Shown: piece by piece, positions 26,415 to 36,313 of the stretch
Position numbering within the stretch: the stretch's first letter is position 1
Layout of the letters: every line of letters begins with the position of its first letter
Assembly: GCF_000245755.1 (NCBI RefSeq)
Contig: NZ_JH601088.1
Location: 709,713 to 773,712 of the forward strand
Source: Helcococcus kunzii ATCC 51366
GTDB lineage: Bacteria; Bacillota; Clostridia; Tissierellales; Peptoniphilaceae
Direction: 5' to 3'
Length of the DNA stretch: 64,000 nt
Program-made: the position numbers and the translations under genes
Notes under the pieces: generated by a model
What the model was told of the DNA's origin: nothing
Seen by the model: the letters and a program-made list of their open reading frames with translations, nothing else
Databases searched by the model: none

Positions 26415-26423
26415 TGTTATAAT
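26415..26423 (+). promoter_or_regulatory. Extended -10 promoter of the DUF4317 gene
   Basis: TGTTATAAT with no convincing -35. It overlaps an in-frame ATG at 26422, which therefore cannot be the start of the downstream protein. Confidence 0.6.
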
Positions 26424-26460
26424 GGTTATAGAAAAATTTATAAAATGGAGTTTAATTAAA

Positions 26461-27525
26461 TTGAATAAAAAAGAATTACAAGAAATAAAAAGAACACTTA
26501 AGTACGACGATTCCTCAATACATACTATATATTCATGTTATGCGACGCTTGATGGAGAGAAAATTTTTACTTCACAAAAGTCATATCTTTCTCTAACCGA
26601 AGAGGAAAGAATTGAGTATACTAATATTTTTAAGAAGGTTTTATCTACAAAGATAGAGCGAAATTTTATTAATATTGATTTTGATGTGAATAATAAAGCT
26701 CGGGAGAAGTTATTTGCATTCACAAGAAATAATGAAAAAGAAGATATTGATAGGATGTTTACTGATATCATTTCAAATTATAAATCTGAGGAAAATTTTG
26801 CGGTGATTATTGGAAAAATGACTTATGATTTATTAAAGAAATCTTCAGATGGTGCGGAATTAGAGGATAGTGATGAGGTCTATAATTTTTATATTATTGC
26901 CATTTGTCCAGTTAAAAAGGAGAAGGGAAGTCTTTACTTTGATAATAATGCGCAAGATTTTGCTAGTAATTTAAGAGATTTTATTATTTTTCCTCCAGAA
27001 GTTGGATTGTTGTATCCTGGATTTAGTCAAAGGTCTGCAAGTATTTATGAATGTGGTTATTATATAAAAAATACAAAAATGGATCATGATGAGTTTCAAA
27101 AGGGATTTTTAAATCATGAAATTGAGTTGATTTATGATGACCAAAAAGAAGTATTTAATCAATTAATTGAAGAAGCTTTTAGTTCAGAACTTGGGATTAA
27201 AGAATTGGCAGAAATAAATGAGAAAACAAATTTCTTTAAATTGCAACAAGAAGAAAATGAGGAGGATACTACATTAAGAGGATCAGATATAAAATCTATT
27301 TTAGAATCATCTGGTGCGAAAACAACTGATTTAAATATTGATGAAGATATTCAATTAAAAGCAGAAAATTTGGCTGAGGATAAATATATTATTGAAACAG
27401 ATGGTATAAAAATAATTGTTAAAAAAGACTTTATCTCAAGTATAAAAGAAAAAGAAGTAGATGGTATAAAAAGTTTAGTATTGCCAATGATTGATATGAC
27501 AATGAATGACATACCAATTAAATAA
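26461..27525 (+). CDS. DUF4317 family protein
   Basis: I use the TTG at 26461, 10 nt behind GGAG, because the frame then opens with (M)NKKELQEIKRTLKYDD, the usual DUF4317 start, and because the upstream ATG lies in the promoter. The ~354-residue protein is soluble and acidic, with the family segments IHTIYSCYATLDGEKIF, NFAVIIGKMTYDLL, IICP-like FYIIAICPVK and PPEVGLLYPGFSQRSASIYECGYY. The family is widespread in Clostridia and has no known function. A small membrane protein follows. Confidence 0.8.
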   Translation: MNKKELQEIKRTLKYDDSSIHTIYSCYATLDGEKIFTSQKSYLSLTEEERIEYTNIFKKVLSTKIERNFINIDFDVNNKAREKLFAFTRNNEKEDIDRMFTDIISNYKSEENFAVIIGKMTYDLLKKSSDGAELEDSDEVYNFYIIAICPVKKEKGSLYFDNNAQDFASNLRDFIIFPPEVGLLYPGFSQRSASIYECGYYIKNTKMDHDEFQKGFLNHEIELIYDDQKEVFNQLIEEAFSSELGIKELAEINEKTNFFKLQQEENEEDTTLRGSDIKSILESSGAKTTDLNIDEDIQLKAENLAEDKYIIETDGIKIIVKKDFISSIKEKEVDGIKSLVLPMIDMTMNDIPIK

Positions 27526-27545
27526 TCTTTTTTAAGGAGACGAGT

Positions 27546-28151
27546 ATGAGATCAATAATAAAATATTTCCTTTTAATTTTATTAATTGTGACAGCAATTT
27601 TTATAGGAAAAGAATTACAGCCAATTATTATACAAAATTCTTCTAACTCTGAAAGTATGGTGAGATTTCTTAACTCAAAATATTTCCCAATACTTTTGAG
27701 TTTAGTAATTTTATATTTAATTTATGATTTACTATTGGAGATTAATTTTTCTTATGGTAGATTTGGTAATATTTTCAAAGCTTTAGTAATTATTTCTATA
27801 AATGTTTTGAGCGTATACATTCTAATAATTAATGAAGAAAGTCACATGATTTATGCTGGGGAATATACTCATGGTTTGCCAATGGTTGTTTGTCTTCCAT
27901 TAATATTTTTATTTAGGGATTTAAGCAAATATGAGATTTCAAAGTTAAATATTGCTTTAACATTTGTATTTTCAATTCTTTTGTATACTCTTTACGCTTA
28001 TTTATATGATGGTTTTGACTATATTGTATTATTTTACTTTTTAGGTATAGCATTTGCCTCAATTGTTGTATTTTATATTTACATGTTAGGTAAAACAATA
28101 ATGTTCGGTAAAAAATTAATTAAATCAAGTAAGGATATTTTATCTAAATAG
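27546..28151 (+). CDS. Small polytopic membrane protein, unknown
   Basis: This 201-residue protein is almost entirely hydrophobic, with about six membrane spans (roughly 5-22, 40-60, 73-95, 103-123, 131-150 and 156-178). I recognise no motif. It follows the DUF4317 gene by 20 bp with an AAGGAG site and is probably co-transcribed. Confidence 0.65.
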   Translation: MRSIIKYFLLILLIVTAIFIGKELQPIIIQNSSNSESMVRFLNSKYFPILLSLVILYLIYDLLLEINFSYGRFGNIFKALVIISINVLSVYILIINEESHMIYAGEYTHGLPMVVCLPLIFLFRDLSKYEISKLNIALTFVFSILLYTLYAYLYDGFDYIVLFYFLGIAFASIVVFYIYMLGKTIMFGKKLIKSSKDILSK

Positions 28152-28207
28152 ATAGTTATAAAAAACTGTATTCTTAACTATTTTGTAATATCTTTTAACA
28201 AACATTA

Positions 28208-28216
28208 TGGTATAAT
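28208..28216 (+). promoter_or_regulatory. Extended -10 promoter of the glycosyltransferase gene
   Basis: TGGTATAAT, 25 nt ahead of the gene start; no clear -35. Confidence 0.6.
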
Positions 28217-28240
28217 CAAATCAATACAAAGGAGTATGAG

Positions 28241-29455
28241 ATGATAATAAAAATTTTAACATGGATTGTTATATTATTGAGTATAATCATAATACCATTT
28301 TCTTTATATCAATTTTTTATCGGACTTCATTATTTTAAGAAAACTGAAAATTTACCTGAAACTGATAAAAGAAATAAATTTGCAATACTTGTTGCTGCTA
28401 GAAATGAAGCGACTGTAATTTCTCAGTTAATTGAGTCTTTGCAAAAATTAGAATATCCAAAAGACAAATATGAAATTATTGTTGCTCCCAACAATTGTAC
28501 AGATAATACGGAAGAAGTTGCAAGAGAAGCTGGGGCGAGGATTTTTCATGTACAAAACCCTATTAGAAATAAAGGGGATGTTTTGCATCAATTATTTGAA
28601 CATTTAATAGAAAATGAAGATCATGATGCTTATGTAATTTTTGATGCTGATAATATTGTAGATTCTAAATTTTTACTTGAAATGAATAAATTAATTGAGT
28701 CTGGATATAGTGCAGCACAAAGTTTTAGAGATTCTATTAATCCATATGAATCTGCTACATCTGGAGCATATACACTTTATCATTATATGATAAATAATTT
28801 TTACAATAAACCAAGAACTTATCTAAAGCTAAACAATATGATTATAGGTTGTGGATTTATGGCGACAAGATCTATTATTAAAAGTTTAGGCGGATGGAAT
28901 ACTAAAACTATTACAGAAGATTTAGAATTTACTGTAATGACAACATTAAGTGGTGAGAGGATAGGTTATTCTGAAAAAGCAATTTTTTATGATGAACAAC
29001 CAAACTCTTTTGTAACTTCTTGGCACCAAAGAATTAGATGGCAAACTGGTGTAAAGCAAGGTTTTGAAGCAAGCTCTAAAGAAATATTAAATAATTTAGT
29101 AAAAGAAAAGAAATTAAAGTATTTTGACATATTTTCAATGTTAAGTGCTAATTTAGTTTCCAATATAAGCTTATTATCAATGATTGCAGGTAGTTTATTA
29201 ATAGCGATGAAGACAACAACTGGATTAGGGTTGACGTTTTTAGGATTAAACATCGCTGGAGCTATAATTGGTCCAATATTATTTGCAATATTAATATTAT
29301 GGTTAAGTAAAAGGAAAATATTGCCAATGTGGAAAGGTATATTATTTTTCGGTATATTTTTAGCATCATGGATACCAATTAATCTATATGTATTGTTTAA
29401 TGAAAATCTTGAATGGAAAGAAATTAAACGTTCATCTAAAGTAAGAAATTTTTAA
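28241..29455 (+). CDS. Family 2 membrane glycosyltransferase
   Basis: This 404-residue protein has an N-terminal membrane helix (about 5-27), a cytosolic GT2 domain and three C-terminal helices (about 305-328, 334-355 and 365-388). The GT-A motifs are intact: AILVAARNEATVI (nucleotide-sugar site), FDADN (the DxD-like metal site, about 131-135), TEDLEF (catalytic ED) and QRIRW (the QxxRW acceptor motif). This resembles processive or membrane-coupled GT2 enzymes that build polysaccharide or glycolipid. Donor and product are not evident; no polysaccharide cluster surrounds it. Confidence 0.88.
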   Translation: MIIKILTWIVILLSIIIIPFSLYQFFIGLHYFKKTENLPETDKRNKFAILVAARNEATVISQLIESLQKLEYPKDKYEIIVAPNNCTDNTEEVAREAGARIFHVQNPIRNKGDVLHQLFEHLIENEDHDAYVIFDADNIVDSKFLLEMNKLIESGYSAAQSFRDSINPYESATSGAYTLYHYMINNFYNKPRTYLKLNNMIIGCGFMATRSIIKSLGGWNTKTITEDLEFTVMTTLSGERIGYSEKAIFYDEQPNSFVTSWHQRIRWQTGVKQGFEASSKEILNNLVKEKKLKYFDIFSMLSANLVSNISLLSMIAGSLLIAMKTTTGLGLTFLGLNIAGAIIGPILFAILILWLSKRKILPMWKGILFFGIFLASWIPINLYVLFNENLEWKEIKRSSKVRNF

Positions 29456-29487
29456 TGTAAATTCTAAATATTAAGGAAAATTACATA

Positions 29488-30063
29488 ATGAATCAATGTA
29501 TTAAAGATTTTAAGAAAAGATTAAGAAAAAAATTTCTAAATGAAAGAAATGCTTTAGATATTAAAATAAGGGAAGATATCGATAAAAAGATAATAAAAAA
29601 CATTTTAGAATATTATGAATATATTTCAGCAAAAAACATTTTTACATTTGTTGGTATAGGATCTGAGATAAACACTATTCCATTAATCGAAAAAGCTATA
29701 GAAGATAAAAAGGATGTATTTGTTCCTTTATGTATTGATAAATCATCAATGGAATCTCGAAAAATAAATTCTATTTCGGAGTTAGAAGAAAAACATTTTG
29801 GTTTATTGGAGCCTTCGATAAACAGTGAAAAAATAGAAATAAATAAAATTGATCTTTCAATAATACCTTGTTTAGCCGTTGATAAAGAAGGATATCGACT
29901 AGGTTATGGTGGTGGATATTATGATAGATATTTTGCTAATACAAATATTAACAATGCATTTATTGTTTGTAGAGGAGATTTTATTATTGATAGTGTACCT
30001 CATGAAAATTTTGATATTAAATTTAATAAGCTTGTGAGTGAGAATGGAATAGTTACCATTTAA
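29488..30063 (+). CDS. fthC: 5-formyltetrahydrofolate cyclo-ligase
   Basis: This 191-residue enzyme converts 5-formyl-THF to 5,10-methenyl-THF with ATP. Typical elements are the basic N-terminal helix (KDFKKRLRKKFLNERN), IFTFVGIGSEINT (folate side), FVPLC and the nucleotide/active-site block GYRLGYGGGYYDRYF (about 131-145). A strong hairpin terminator follows. It is 32 bp from the glycosyltransferase, with an AAGGAAAA site. Confidence 0.92.
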   Translation: MNQCIKDFKKRLRKKFLNERNALDIKIREDIDKKIIKNILEYYEYISAKNIFTFVGIGSEINTIPLIEKAIEDKKDVFVPLCIDKSSMESRKINSISELEEKHFGLLEPSINSEKIEINKIDLSIIPCLAVDKEGYRLGYGGGYYDRYFANTNINNAFIVCRGDFIIDSVPHENFDIKFNKLVSENGIVTI

Positions 30064-30081
30064 CATTCATATAAAAATAAA

Positions 30082-30125
30082 AGAGGCAATTGTAAAGTGA
30101 ATATGTTCACTTTGCAATTGCCTCT
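30082..30125. terminator. Bidirectional terminator between fthC and queT
   Basis: A nearly perfect 20-bp stem (30082-30101 with 30106-30125, one G-U pair) with a TATG loop, ending in AGAGGC/GCCTCT. Only weak T-rich sequence follows on either side. It separates convergent genes. Confidence 0.82.
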
Positions 30126-30135
30126 ATTTATTTAA

Positions 30136-30639
30136 TTAATAATATAACTCTCTTGAAAAATCATAACCAATAACTTTTAAGAAAGATTCATTTTTAGATA
30201 AAATCTTAAATACTGGTACAGCGATTAATGTCATGATAACAAATTCGGATATCATTACACCGTATGTCATTTCTAAAAATGATCCAAAACCAGCTAAAAA
30301 TGATAATTCATAACCAATAATAAATGCGAAAACTGTTGGCCAGATTGATGCGATTATAATATGTCTACTTTTTATAATAAACATCATTGCGATGAATGTA
30401 TGTAAAGTACCAAACACTAAATCAAATACACCTAATGTTGACCAAAAGTTTGAAATGAATACACCTAATGTAATCCCGATTGCATTATATGGATTAAAAA
30501 ATGCTAATAAATTTAAGATTTCTGAATATCTAAATTGTACTGGTCCGTAAGCAAATGCTGGTATGCTTAATGTCAATACCACATATACCGCAGCAATAAT
30601 TGCTTGTTTACTCATTTCTTGTAATGTTAATTTTTTCAT
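30136..30639 (-). CDS. queT: QueT, substrate-binding subunit of an ECF queuosine-precursor transporter
   Basis: This 167-residue membrane protein has about five or six spans and the QueT features AYGPVQFRYSEILNLLAFFNP and GVFISNFWSTLGVFDLVFGTLHTF. It is the S component that binds preQ1/preQ0 or queuine and works with the shared ECF module (EcfA1/A2/T), which is not in this window. A preQ1-I riboswitch in its leader supports the assignment directly. Confidence 0.93.
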   Translation of the reverse strand: MKKLTLQEMSKQAIIAAVYVVLTLSIPAFAYGPVQFRYSEILNLLAFFNPYNAIGITLGVFISNFWSTLGVFDLVFGTLHTFIAMMFIIKSRHIIIASIWPTVFAFIIGYELSFLAGFGSFLEMTYGVMISEFVIMTLIAVPVFKILSKNESFLKVIGYDFSRELYY

Positions 30640-30643
30640 TTTT

Positions 30644-30684
30644 CCTCCTTGATTTTTATAGTGGGTGCCAAGTAAAACACTTTA
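30644..30684 (-). promoter_or_regulatory. preQ1-I riboswitch in the queT leader
   Basis: Read on the minus strand: AGTG pairs with CACT (P1: 30678-30681 with 30660-30663), the loop contains CTTG (30669-30672) followed by GGCACCC, an A-rich stretch ATAAAAAT follows, and CAAG (30648-30651) closes the pseudoknot with CTTG. CAAG merges with the AAGGAGG ribosome site, so ligand binding should block translation of queT. The arrangement matches the class I preQ1 aptamer of B. subtilis queC in order and spacing. Confidence 0.82.
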
Positions 30685-30863
30685 ACCCTAAAAAGAAATA
30701 ATATTATATTGCTTTTTAAGATACTAGAATAGTATATTCTAAATAGCTTATAAAAACAAGTATTTATATAAATATATTTAAGATTTTTGATGAAAACATT
30801 TTTATTAACTGATATAATAATCTTGTTAGTAGGTGTTTTCTTTTGAGCAAAAATGAGGTTGAA

Positions 30864-31991
30864 ATGAAAAAATATATTCTTACTGAACAAATAAAAAAAT
30901 ACAATTTATATCAGAAACTATGTAATTACTCGCCGATAATATTTACCATATTGTCAATACCATCTGTTATCTATGGATTATATACTCTTAAAAAATACAA
31001 TAATCCTCAACTTAACACAGTATTTTTGGCTTTAGTTATCGTATCCATCATTACAATGTCAATAATTGCTATATTTATTGGTACAACATATCTTAAGTAT
31101 AAGCGTTTAGACATTACTAAAAATGCCACTTTTGAATCAATTTCTGGATTAGAATATCACAGAGATAAATTAGATGGACTTAGTCCTGTTGAGATTTCTT
31201 ATCTTACAGATTTGGAATTAGAAGAAGATAAGGATATTGCAGCTCAGATCCTTCAATATGAACTATGGGGAGTGATAGAGTTTGTAAATGGTAAGATAAA
31301 TATCAAAAATATCAATGATTCGCGATTAAAAGAAAGAGACAAAATTCTGATAAAACTATTAGCAAATGATGCAACTGATTTATCACAATGGAAAAAACAA
31401 TCCTATAATGACATGACTAATTCAAAATTTTTTTATGAATCAAAAGATGGAAAATCAAAGTTGCTTAAAATAACATACAGATTAGCATATATATCTTTAA
31501 TATTTTTTATTATATTTTTTATACTATTTTTGATAACATCATTGAGAAACCTAGAAAACCTAGACAACTTTACATATATCTTTGATTATTTTATTAATAT
31601 GGAAAATAATGATTTAAGTAATTTTATCATAACAAATAATGAAATGTATATTGTAATAGCGTTTATGTTATTAGCAGGTATAATCTTTGGTTCATTTATT
31701 GCTGGTATTGGTGTTGCAAGATTTGATTATGTAAATAATGTTAATAAAAGCAAATTAATTAGGACAAATGAAGGTAATAGAACAACTGAATACATATTTG
31801 GATTAAAAAACTTTATTAATGATTTTACTTTGTTGTCAGAAAGAGAGAAAAAAGAATTAGTTCTATGGGATGATTTCCTCATTTATGCAGTAGTGCTTGA
31901 AGAAAATAAAAAAATTATAGATGAAATTTTCTCATATAGAAATGAGAAAAAATATGAAAGTACATTGAATAAAATAAAAAAATATTTTTAA
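30864..31991 (+). CDS. Membrane protein, weakly DUF2207-like, unknown
   Basis: I choose ATG 30864, 5 nt behind GAGG; an in-frame TTG at 30843 has no ribosome site. The 375-residue protein has two N-terminal spans (about 24-44 and 55-77), a cytosolic segment (LDGLSPVEISYLTDLELEEDKDIAAQILQYELWGVIEF) resembling the winged-helix-like part of DUF2207 proteins, then two more spans (about 205-228 and 264-287) and a charged tail. A TATAAT at 30813 is a plausible -10. It may be co-transcribed with the ROK kinase that follows after 9 bp. Confidence 0.65.
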   Translation: MKKYILTEQIKKYNLYQKLCNYSPIIFTILSIPSVIYGLYTLKKYNNPQLNTVFLALVIVSIITMSIIAIFIGTTYLKYKRLDITKNATFESISGLEYHRDKLDGLSPVEISYLTDLELEEDKDIAAQILQYELWGVIEFVNGKINIKNINDSRLKERDKILIKLLANDATDLSQWKKQSYNDMTNSKFFYESKDGKSKLLKITYRLAYISLIFFIIFFILFLITSLRNLENLDNFTYIFDYFINMENNDLSNFIITNNEMYIVIAFMLLAGIIFGSFIAGIGVARFDYVNNVNKSKLIRTNEGNRTTEYIFGLKNFINDFTLLSEREKKELVLWDDFLIYAVVLEENKKIIDEIFSYRNEKKYESTLNKIKKYF

Positions 31992-32000
31992 GGAGAAGCT

Positions 32001-32945
32001 ATGAAGAAATATGTAATGGGAATAGACATTGGTGGAAGAAGTATGAAATTTGGTTTATTTACAACTGATGGTGAGCTTATAAATAAATCAAATATTACCA
32101 CTTTTCCTGAAAACAATGGAGAAAAAATTATTCCTGATTTAATTGAACATATTAAAAAGATAATTGAAAAGTTTGAATTAACTGAAGAAAACTTTGAGGG
32201 TATTGGTATAGGTATACCTGGGCCGATATTAAATAAACAAATAGTTAAAACAGCTGTAAATTTAGGTTGGAGTGAACCTATAAATATTGCTGAAAAAGTG
32301 AAAGAAGCTGTTAATTTCAAAGTATTAGTAGAAAATGATGCAAATGTTGCTGCTCTTGGAGAAGTTTGGAAAGGAGCAGGTGAAGGGTATAAAAATTTAG
32401 TCATGGTGACACTTGGTACAGGTGTTGGTGGCGGAATTGTAATTGATGGTAAAATCGTTTCTGGATCAACTGGTTCAGCTGGCGAAATAGGTCATATGCC
32501 ATTCTTACAAACCCCATTACATAGAACCTGTGGATGTGGTGGTCATAGATGTTTCGAACAAAAAGCGTCAGCTCCTGGTATTGAAAATATTGCAAATGAT
32601 TATTTATTTGAACATGAAGGTGAATCTGAACTTAGAGACATTGATTCAATAAGTGCAAAAGATATTTTTGATGCAGCAAAAAATGATGATAAATATGCTT
32701 TAGAAATTGTTGATGAATATACAAATGATTTAGGAAGAGGTTTAGCAATTATATCAGCAATTGTAGATCCTGAAATTTATGTATTGGGTGGCGGTGTTTC
32801 AAACGCAGGTCAATTTTTACTTGAAAAAACACAAGAAGCATATAAAGAAGTTGCATTTTCAGTAACTAAAGATGTAAAATTCACCCTTGCAAAATTAGGT
32901 AATGATGCAGGTATATACGGAGCGGCTAAATTAATTTTAAGCTAG
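32001..32945 (+). CDS. ROK-family glucokinase
   Basis: This 314-residue sugar kinase has the ROK layout: phosphate-1 motif GIDIGGRSMKFGLF (N terminus), VENDANVAALGE (about 110-121), GTGVGGGIVIDG, GEIGHMPF (substrate-binding Glu/His) and the zinc site CGCGGHRCFE (about 174-183). ROK glucokinases phosphorylate glucose with ATP for glycolysis; related members act on N-acetylmannosamine or fructose, so glucose is likely but not certain. The AAGGAG site fits. addB follows after 8 bp. Confidence 0.9.
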   Translation: MKKYVMGIDIGGRSMKFGLFTTDGELINKSNITTFPENNGEKIIPDLIEHIKKIIEKFELTEENFEGIGIGIPGPILNKQIVKTAVNLGWSEPINIAEKVKEAVNFKVLVENDANVAALGEVWKGAGEGYKNLVMVTLGTGVGGGIVIDGKIVSGSTGSAGEIGHMPFLQTPLHRTCGCGGHRCFEQKASAPGIENIANDYLFEHEGESELRDIDSISAKDIFDAAKNDDKYALEIVDEYTNDLGRGLAIISAIVDPEIYVLGGGVSNAGQFLLEKTQEAYKEVAFSVTKDVKFTLAKLGNDAGIYGAAKLILS

Positions 32946-32953
32946 GAGAGAAA

Positions 32954-35900
32954 ATGAAAGTTTTATTATCTAGATATATTCGAAAAAGTAAAAAATGTTT
33001 TTATAAAAAAATAAAAGAAATGCTAGATAATGATCAAATAGTATATATTGTTGTACCTGAGCAATTTACGCTTGGTACAGAAATAGAAGCATATAGTGAA
33101 TTAGGCATAAAATCAACTCTTAATCTAAGGATTAAGAGTTTTAAAACAATTGTAAATGAAATATTACACTCAAATGGAGGCAGAGCTCTTAATTTTATTT
33201 CAGACTCTGCCAAATTTGTTATGCTTCAATCAATATTATTTGATATTAAAGAAGAATTAAGAGTATTTCAAAAAAATATTTACGATAAAGATTTTATTGA
33301 ATTATTGATAAAATTTATTGATGAAATGGCTGATAATATGATTGGACTTGAACAGCTAAAGCTAATGATAGATCATGAAGACACTTCTAAGGAATTATCA
33401 TCAAAATTAATTGATATCATAAAAATAATTGAAAAATATAATGAAATGAAGAAATTATCTGATTATTATATGATGGATAGAGCAGATCTTGCTGTTGAAA
33501 AAATCAAAAATATGGCTAATTATAAAGATGTTTCTTTTTTCTATTATAGATTTCATGATATGTCAAAAAGAGAATTGGAAATACTATCTAGAATAGACAA
33601 AATTTCTAATTTTTCATTGATTAATATAATAATGGATTCTGATTTATTTAAAAATAAAAATCTTAATATTGAAGATGAAGAGGTTTTTGATATTTCTTCA
33701 AAATTTATTAATTCCTTATATAATCCAGAGTTCAATAATGATATTGAAATACTTAATATTGATAATGACGAAAAACAGACATCTAATGAACTTTTCTTAA
33801 ATGATTTATTTACTTACAATCTAAAAAAAGTAAAAAACAAGTTTGCTACGAAAAAAATTGATAATGTATTTATTACTAGAGCTAATAATACTGTTCAAGA
33901 AGTTGAAAATTTGGCAATTTCAATAAAAAAAGATATTATCAATAAAGACTATAAATACTGTGATATTGCAATACTTACAACAAATAGTTCAGAGTATTTT
34001 GAAAAGATTAATAAAATATTTCAGATTAATGATATCCCAATATTTTTAGATGAGAATAGAGATTTACTAGACAATGCAATGATTAAATTTTTAAAATCAT
34101 CATTGTATTTGATTGATTCAAATTTCACAACAGCCTCTGTTGTACAATTTTTAAAATCTTCATTTTTTGTCGACTTAGAATATAAAATTAATTTATTTAT
34201 TTCCTTTATTACAAGAAGAAAAATATTTGGAAGAATGTTTTTTGAGGATAAATATTTTACTATTCCTCAACTACAAAAAAATTATATTGAAGAAGATGAA
34301 GAAAATCTAACTTATATAAGAGAAATAAGAGATTTACTTATTGATATAGTTTCTTTTTATGGTAATATCGATGAATTTTTCGATACCGACAAAAAAGCGG
34401 ATTATAAATATTTTACTATGAAAATCTTTAATTTTATATCAAATCCAATTTTATTAGACTCATATATGAATTATGAAAAGACTTTAGATGAAGAAAATTC
34501 TAATGAAAATCAATTAATATGGGATAGTTTTATAGAATTGCTAGAAAATATGTATAATCTAAACTCAAGAGAAGATATCAGTCTATCAAGATACATAGAT
34601 ATATTAATATCTGCGATTGATAATTTTAAAATTGGGATTATACCTCCGAGCCAAGATCAAGTAATTGTTGGTGATGTTAAAAGATCTAGATTTAATAATG
34701 TAAAGAAAATATATTTACTTGGTATGACAAGTCTATATTATCCTGTGCCAAATAATGATACTGATATATTTTTAGATGAAGAAAAATATGAGATGATAGA
34801 AAATGGAATTGAGATAAAAAGTGTAAAATCTAGTATAAAATCTAATGATTTATTATCTTTTTATGAGTTATTAAATACAGCTTCTGATGAGATTGTATTT
34901 AGCTATAGTTTAGTAAATGGATCAAACGAAGCAATGAATCCTGCTTTTATTTTAGAGTGGGTAAAAGCTATGATACCAGTTGAGAATAACAGGATTGAAG
35001 ACTTAGACTATCATGACTATGTCTATTCTACATCACAAATAAATAAGTATTTGCCAAGTAAAATATTGGAGCTTAAAGAAAATAATCAAATCTCCACAAA
35101 AGAAAAGTCCTTTATATATGGATTAAGAAAATATATTGAAGATAATAATAAATTTAAGAATGTAAATTATGCGATAAATTTACAAAATACATTTAGAACT
35201 AGAAAAAATCTTCCAACTGATTTGGTTAATAAAATCTTTAATCTAAATAAATTTAGTGTGAGTCAATTAGAACAATATAGGGAAAATCCATATGATCATT
35301 TTATTAAATATGGTATAAAGCCAAGAGAATTTGATGAATTTAACATATCAAGTTTAGATACAGGTAATTTCATGCATGAGTTTTTGGCTGATAGTATAAA
35401 TAAGTATTTCCACAATAATGAAGAAAATATTGATTTAGAAAACATTGCAGAAATATCAATTAATAAAACATTTGAAAATTTTAGAACAGAAGATAATAAA
35501 AACATATTTTATATAAATAAATTAAAGGAAAATGCAGAAAATTATTTTAATGTTATTACAAAACAACTTGATTTCAAAAAACTTTCAAATGTTTATCTGG
35601 AAGAAAGATATGGTAAATATGGGAAGTTTCCTGCAATAAATATTGCTTATAAAGATAAAGAAATTTCACTTGAAGGAAAAATTGATAGAGTGGACGAATA
35701 TACAATAAATGGCGAAAAATACTATAGTGTTATTGACTATAAAACTGGAAACAAAACTTTTAATATTGCAAAGCTTTATTATGGTATTGATTTACAGCTA
35801 TTGTTATATCTAGAAGCAGTTATTAATAGTAAGTCAAATAGTAAACCGATAGGTGCATTTTATCAACAAATGAATAGCAATTTACCTTCATCATTAGTAG

Positions 35901-36313
35901 ATAAAGTTGATGAAAGAAATGAATTATTTGATGATTTTAAACTTGATGGTGTTATAAATAATAACAAATATGTGTTTAAGATTATAGATGAAAATACTGA
36001 TGTTTCTAAAGTAAATAAATCAAAAGTCTTTTCTTTTAGTGGAAGAAAATATTCATTTACTGATAAAGATAATGTAATAAGCGAAAATGATTTTAAAAAA
36101 ATATTTAAAATAAATAAGGATAATATACTAGAATCCATAATTAATATTTCAGATGGAGATATAAGCCTTAAAACCTATAAATTAGATCAATACACACCGT
36201 ATAGTTATAGTAAATATAGGACAATTAGTAAAGATTTTGATTTAAAATATGTTTATCTCGATAAAATCAATTGGTATTACGTAAAAGAAAGATTGGAGGA
36301 TGAAGATGAGTAA
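32954..36313 (+). CDS. addB: AddB-like subunit of the AddAB helicase-nuclease, lacking Fe-S cysteines
   Basis: At 1119 residues, followed directly by addA, this is AddB by position, length and C-terminal nuclease: SVSQLEQYRENPYDHFIKYG, GNFMHEFL (metal-binding His) and IDRVDEY ... SVIDYKTGNK (Asp and Lys of the RecB-family nuclease). The four cysteines that usually clamp this domain with a 4Fe-4S cluster are missing: the first sits where RENPYDHF is read and the CPYC-like end is YTPYSYSKYRT. Only two Cys occur in the whole protein, both elsewhere. The N-terminal Walker A of B. subtilis AddB is also absent (LLSRYIRKSKKCFYKKI). AddAB resects double-strand breaks for recombination. The nuclease appears intact. 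Confidence 0.9.
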   Translation: MKVLLSRYIRKSKKCFYKKIKEMLDNDQIVYIVVPEQFTLGTEIEAYSELGIKSTLNLRIKSFKTIVNEILHSNGGRALNFISDSAKFVMLQSILFDIKEELRVFQKNIYDKDFIELLIKFIDEMADNMIGLEQLKLMIDHEDTSKELSSKLIDIIKIIEKYNEMKKLSDYYMMDRADLAVEKIKNMANYKDVSFFYYRFHDMSKRELEILSRIDKISNFSLINIIMDSDLFKNKNLNIEDEEVFDISSKFINSLYNPEFNNDIEILNIDNDEKQTSNELFLNDLFTYNLKKVKNKFATKKIDNVFITRANNTVQEVENLAISIKKDIINKDYKYCDIAILTTNSSEYFEKINKIFQINDIPIFLDENRDLLDNAMIKFLKSSLYLIDSNFTTASVVQFLKSSFFVDLEYKINLFISFITRRKIFGRMFFEDKYFTIPQLQKNYIEEDEENLTYIREIRDLLIDIVSFYGNIDEFFDTDKKADYKYFTMKIFNFISNPILLDSYMNYEKTLDEENSNENQLIWDSFIELLENMYNLNSREDISLSRYIDILISAIDNFKIGIIPPSQDQVIVGDVKRSRFNNVKKIYLLGMTSLYYPVPNNDTDIFLDEEKYEMIENGIEIKSVKSSIKSNDLLSFYELLNTASDEIVFSYSLVNGSNEAMNPAFILEWVKAMIPVENNRIEDLDYHDYVYSTSQINKYLPSKILELKENNQISTKEKSFIYGLRKYIEDNNKFKNVNYAINLQNTFRTRKNLPTDLVNKIFNLNKFSVSQLEQYRENPYDHFIKYGIKPREFDEFNISSLDTGNFMHEFLADSINKYFHNNEENIDLENIAEISINKTFENFRTEDNKNIFYINKLKENAENYFNVITKQLDFKKLSNVYLEERYGKYGKFPAINIAYKDKEISLEGKIDRVDEYTINGEKYYSVIDYKTGNKTFNIAKLYYGIDLQLLLYLEAVINSKSNSKPIGAFYQQMNSNLPSSLVDKVDERNELFDDFKLDGVINNNKYVFKIIDENTDVSKVNKSKVFSFSGRKYSFTDKDNVISENDFKKIFKINKDNILESIINISDGDISLKTYKLDQYTPYSYSKYRTISKDFDLKYVYLDKINWYYVKERLEDEDE

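Noticed and set aside
30636..30890. 84-codon minus-strand frame upstream of queT
   Set aside because: It covers the preQ1 riboswitch and promoter region and overlaps the opposite-strand gene start; composition is not protein-like.
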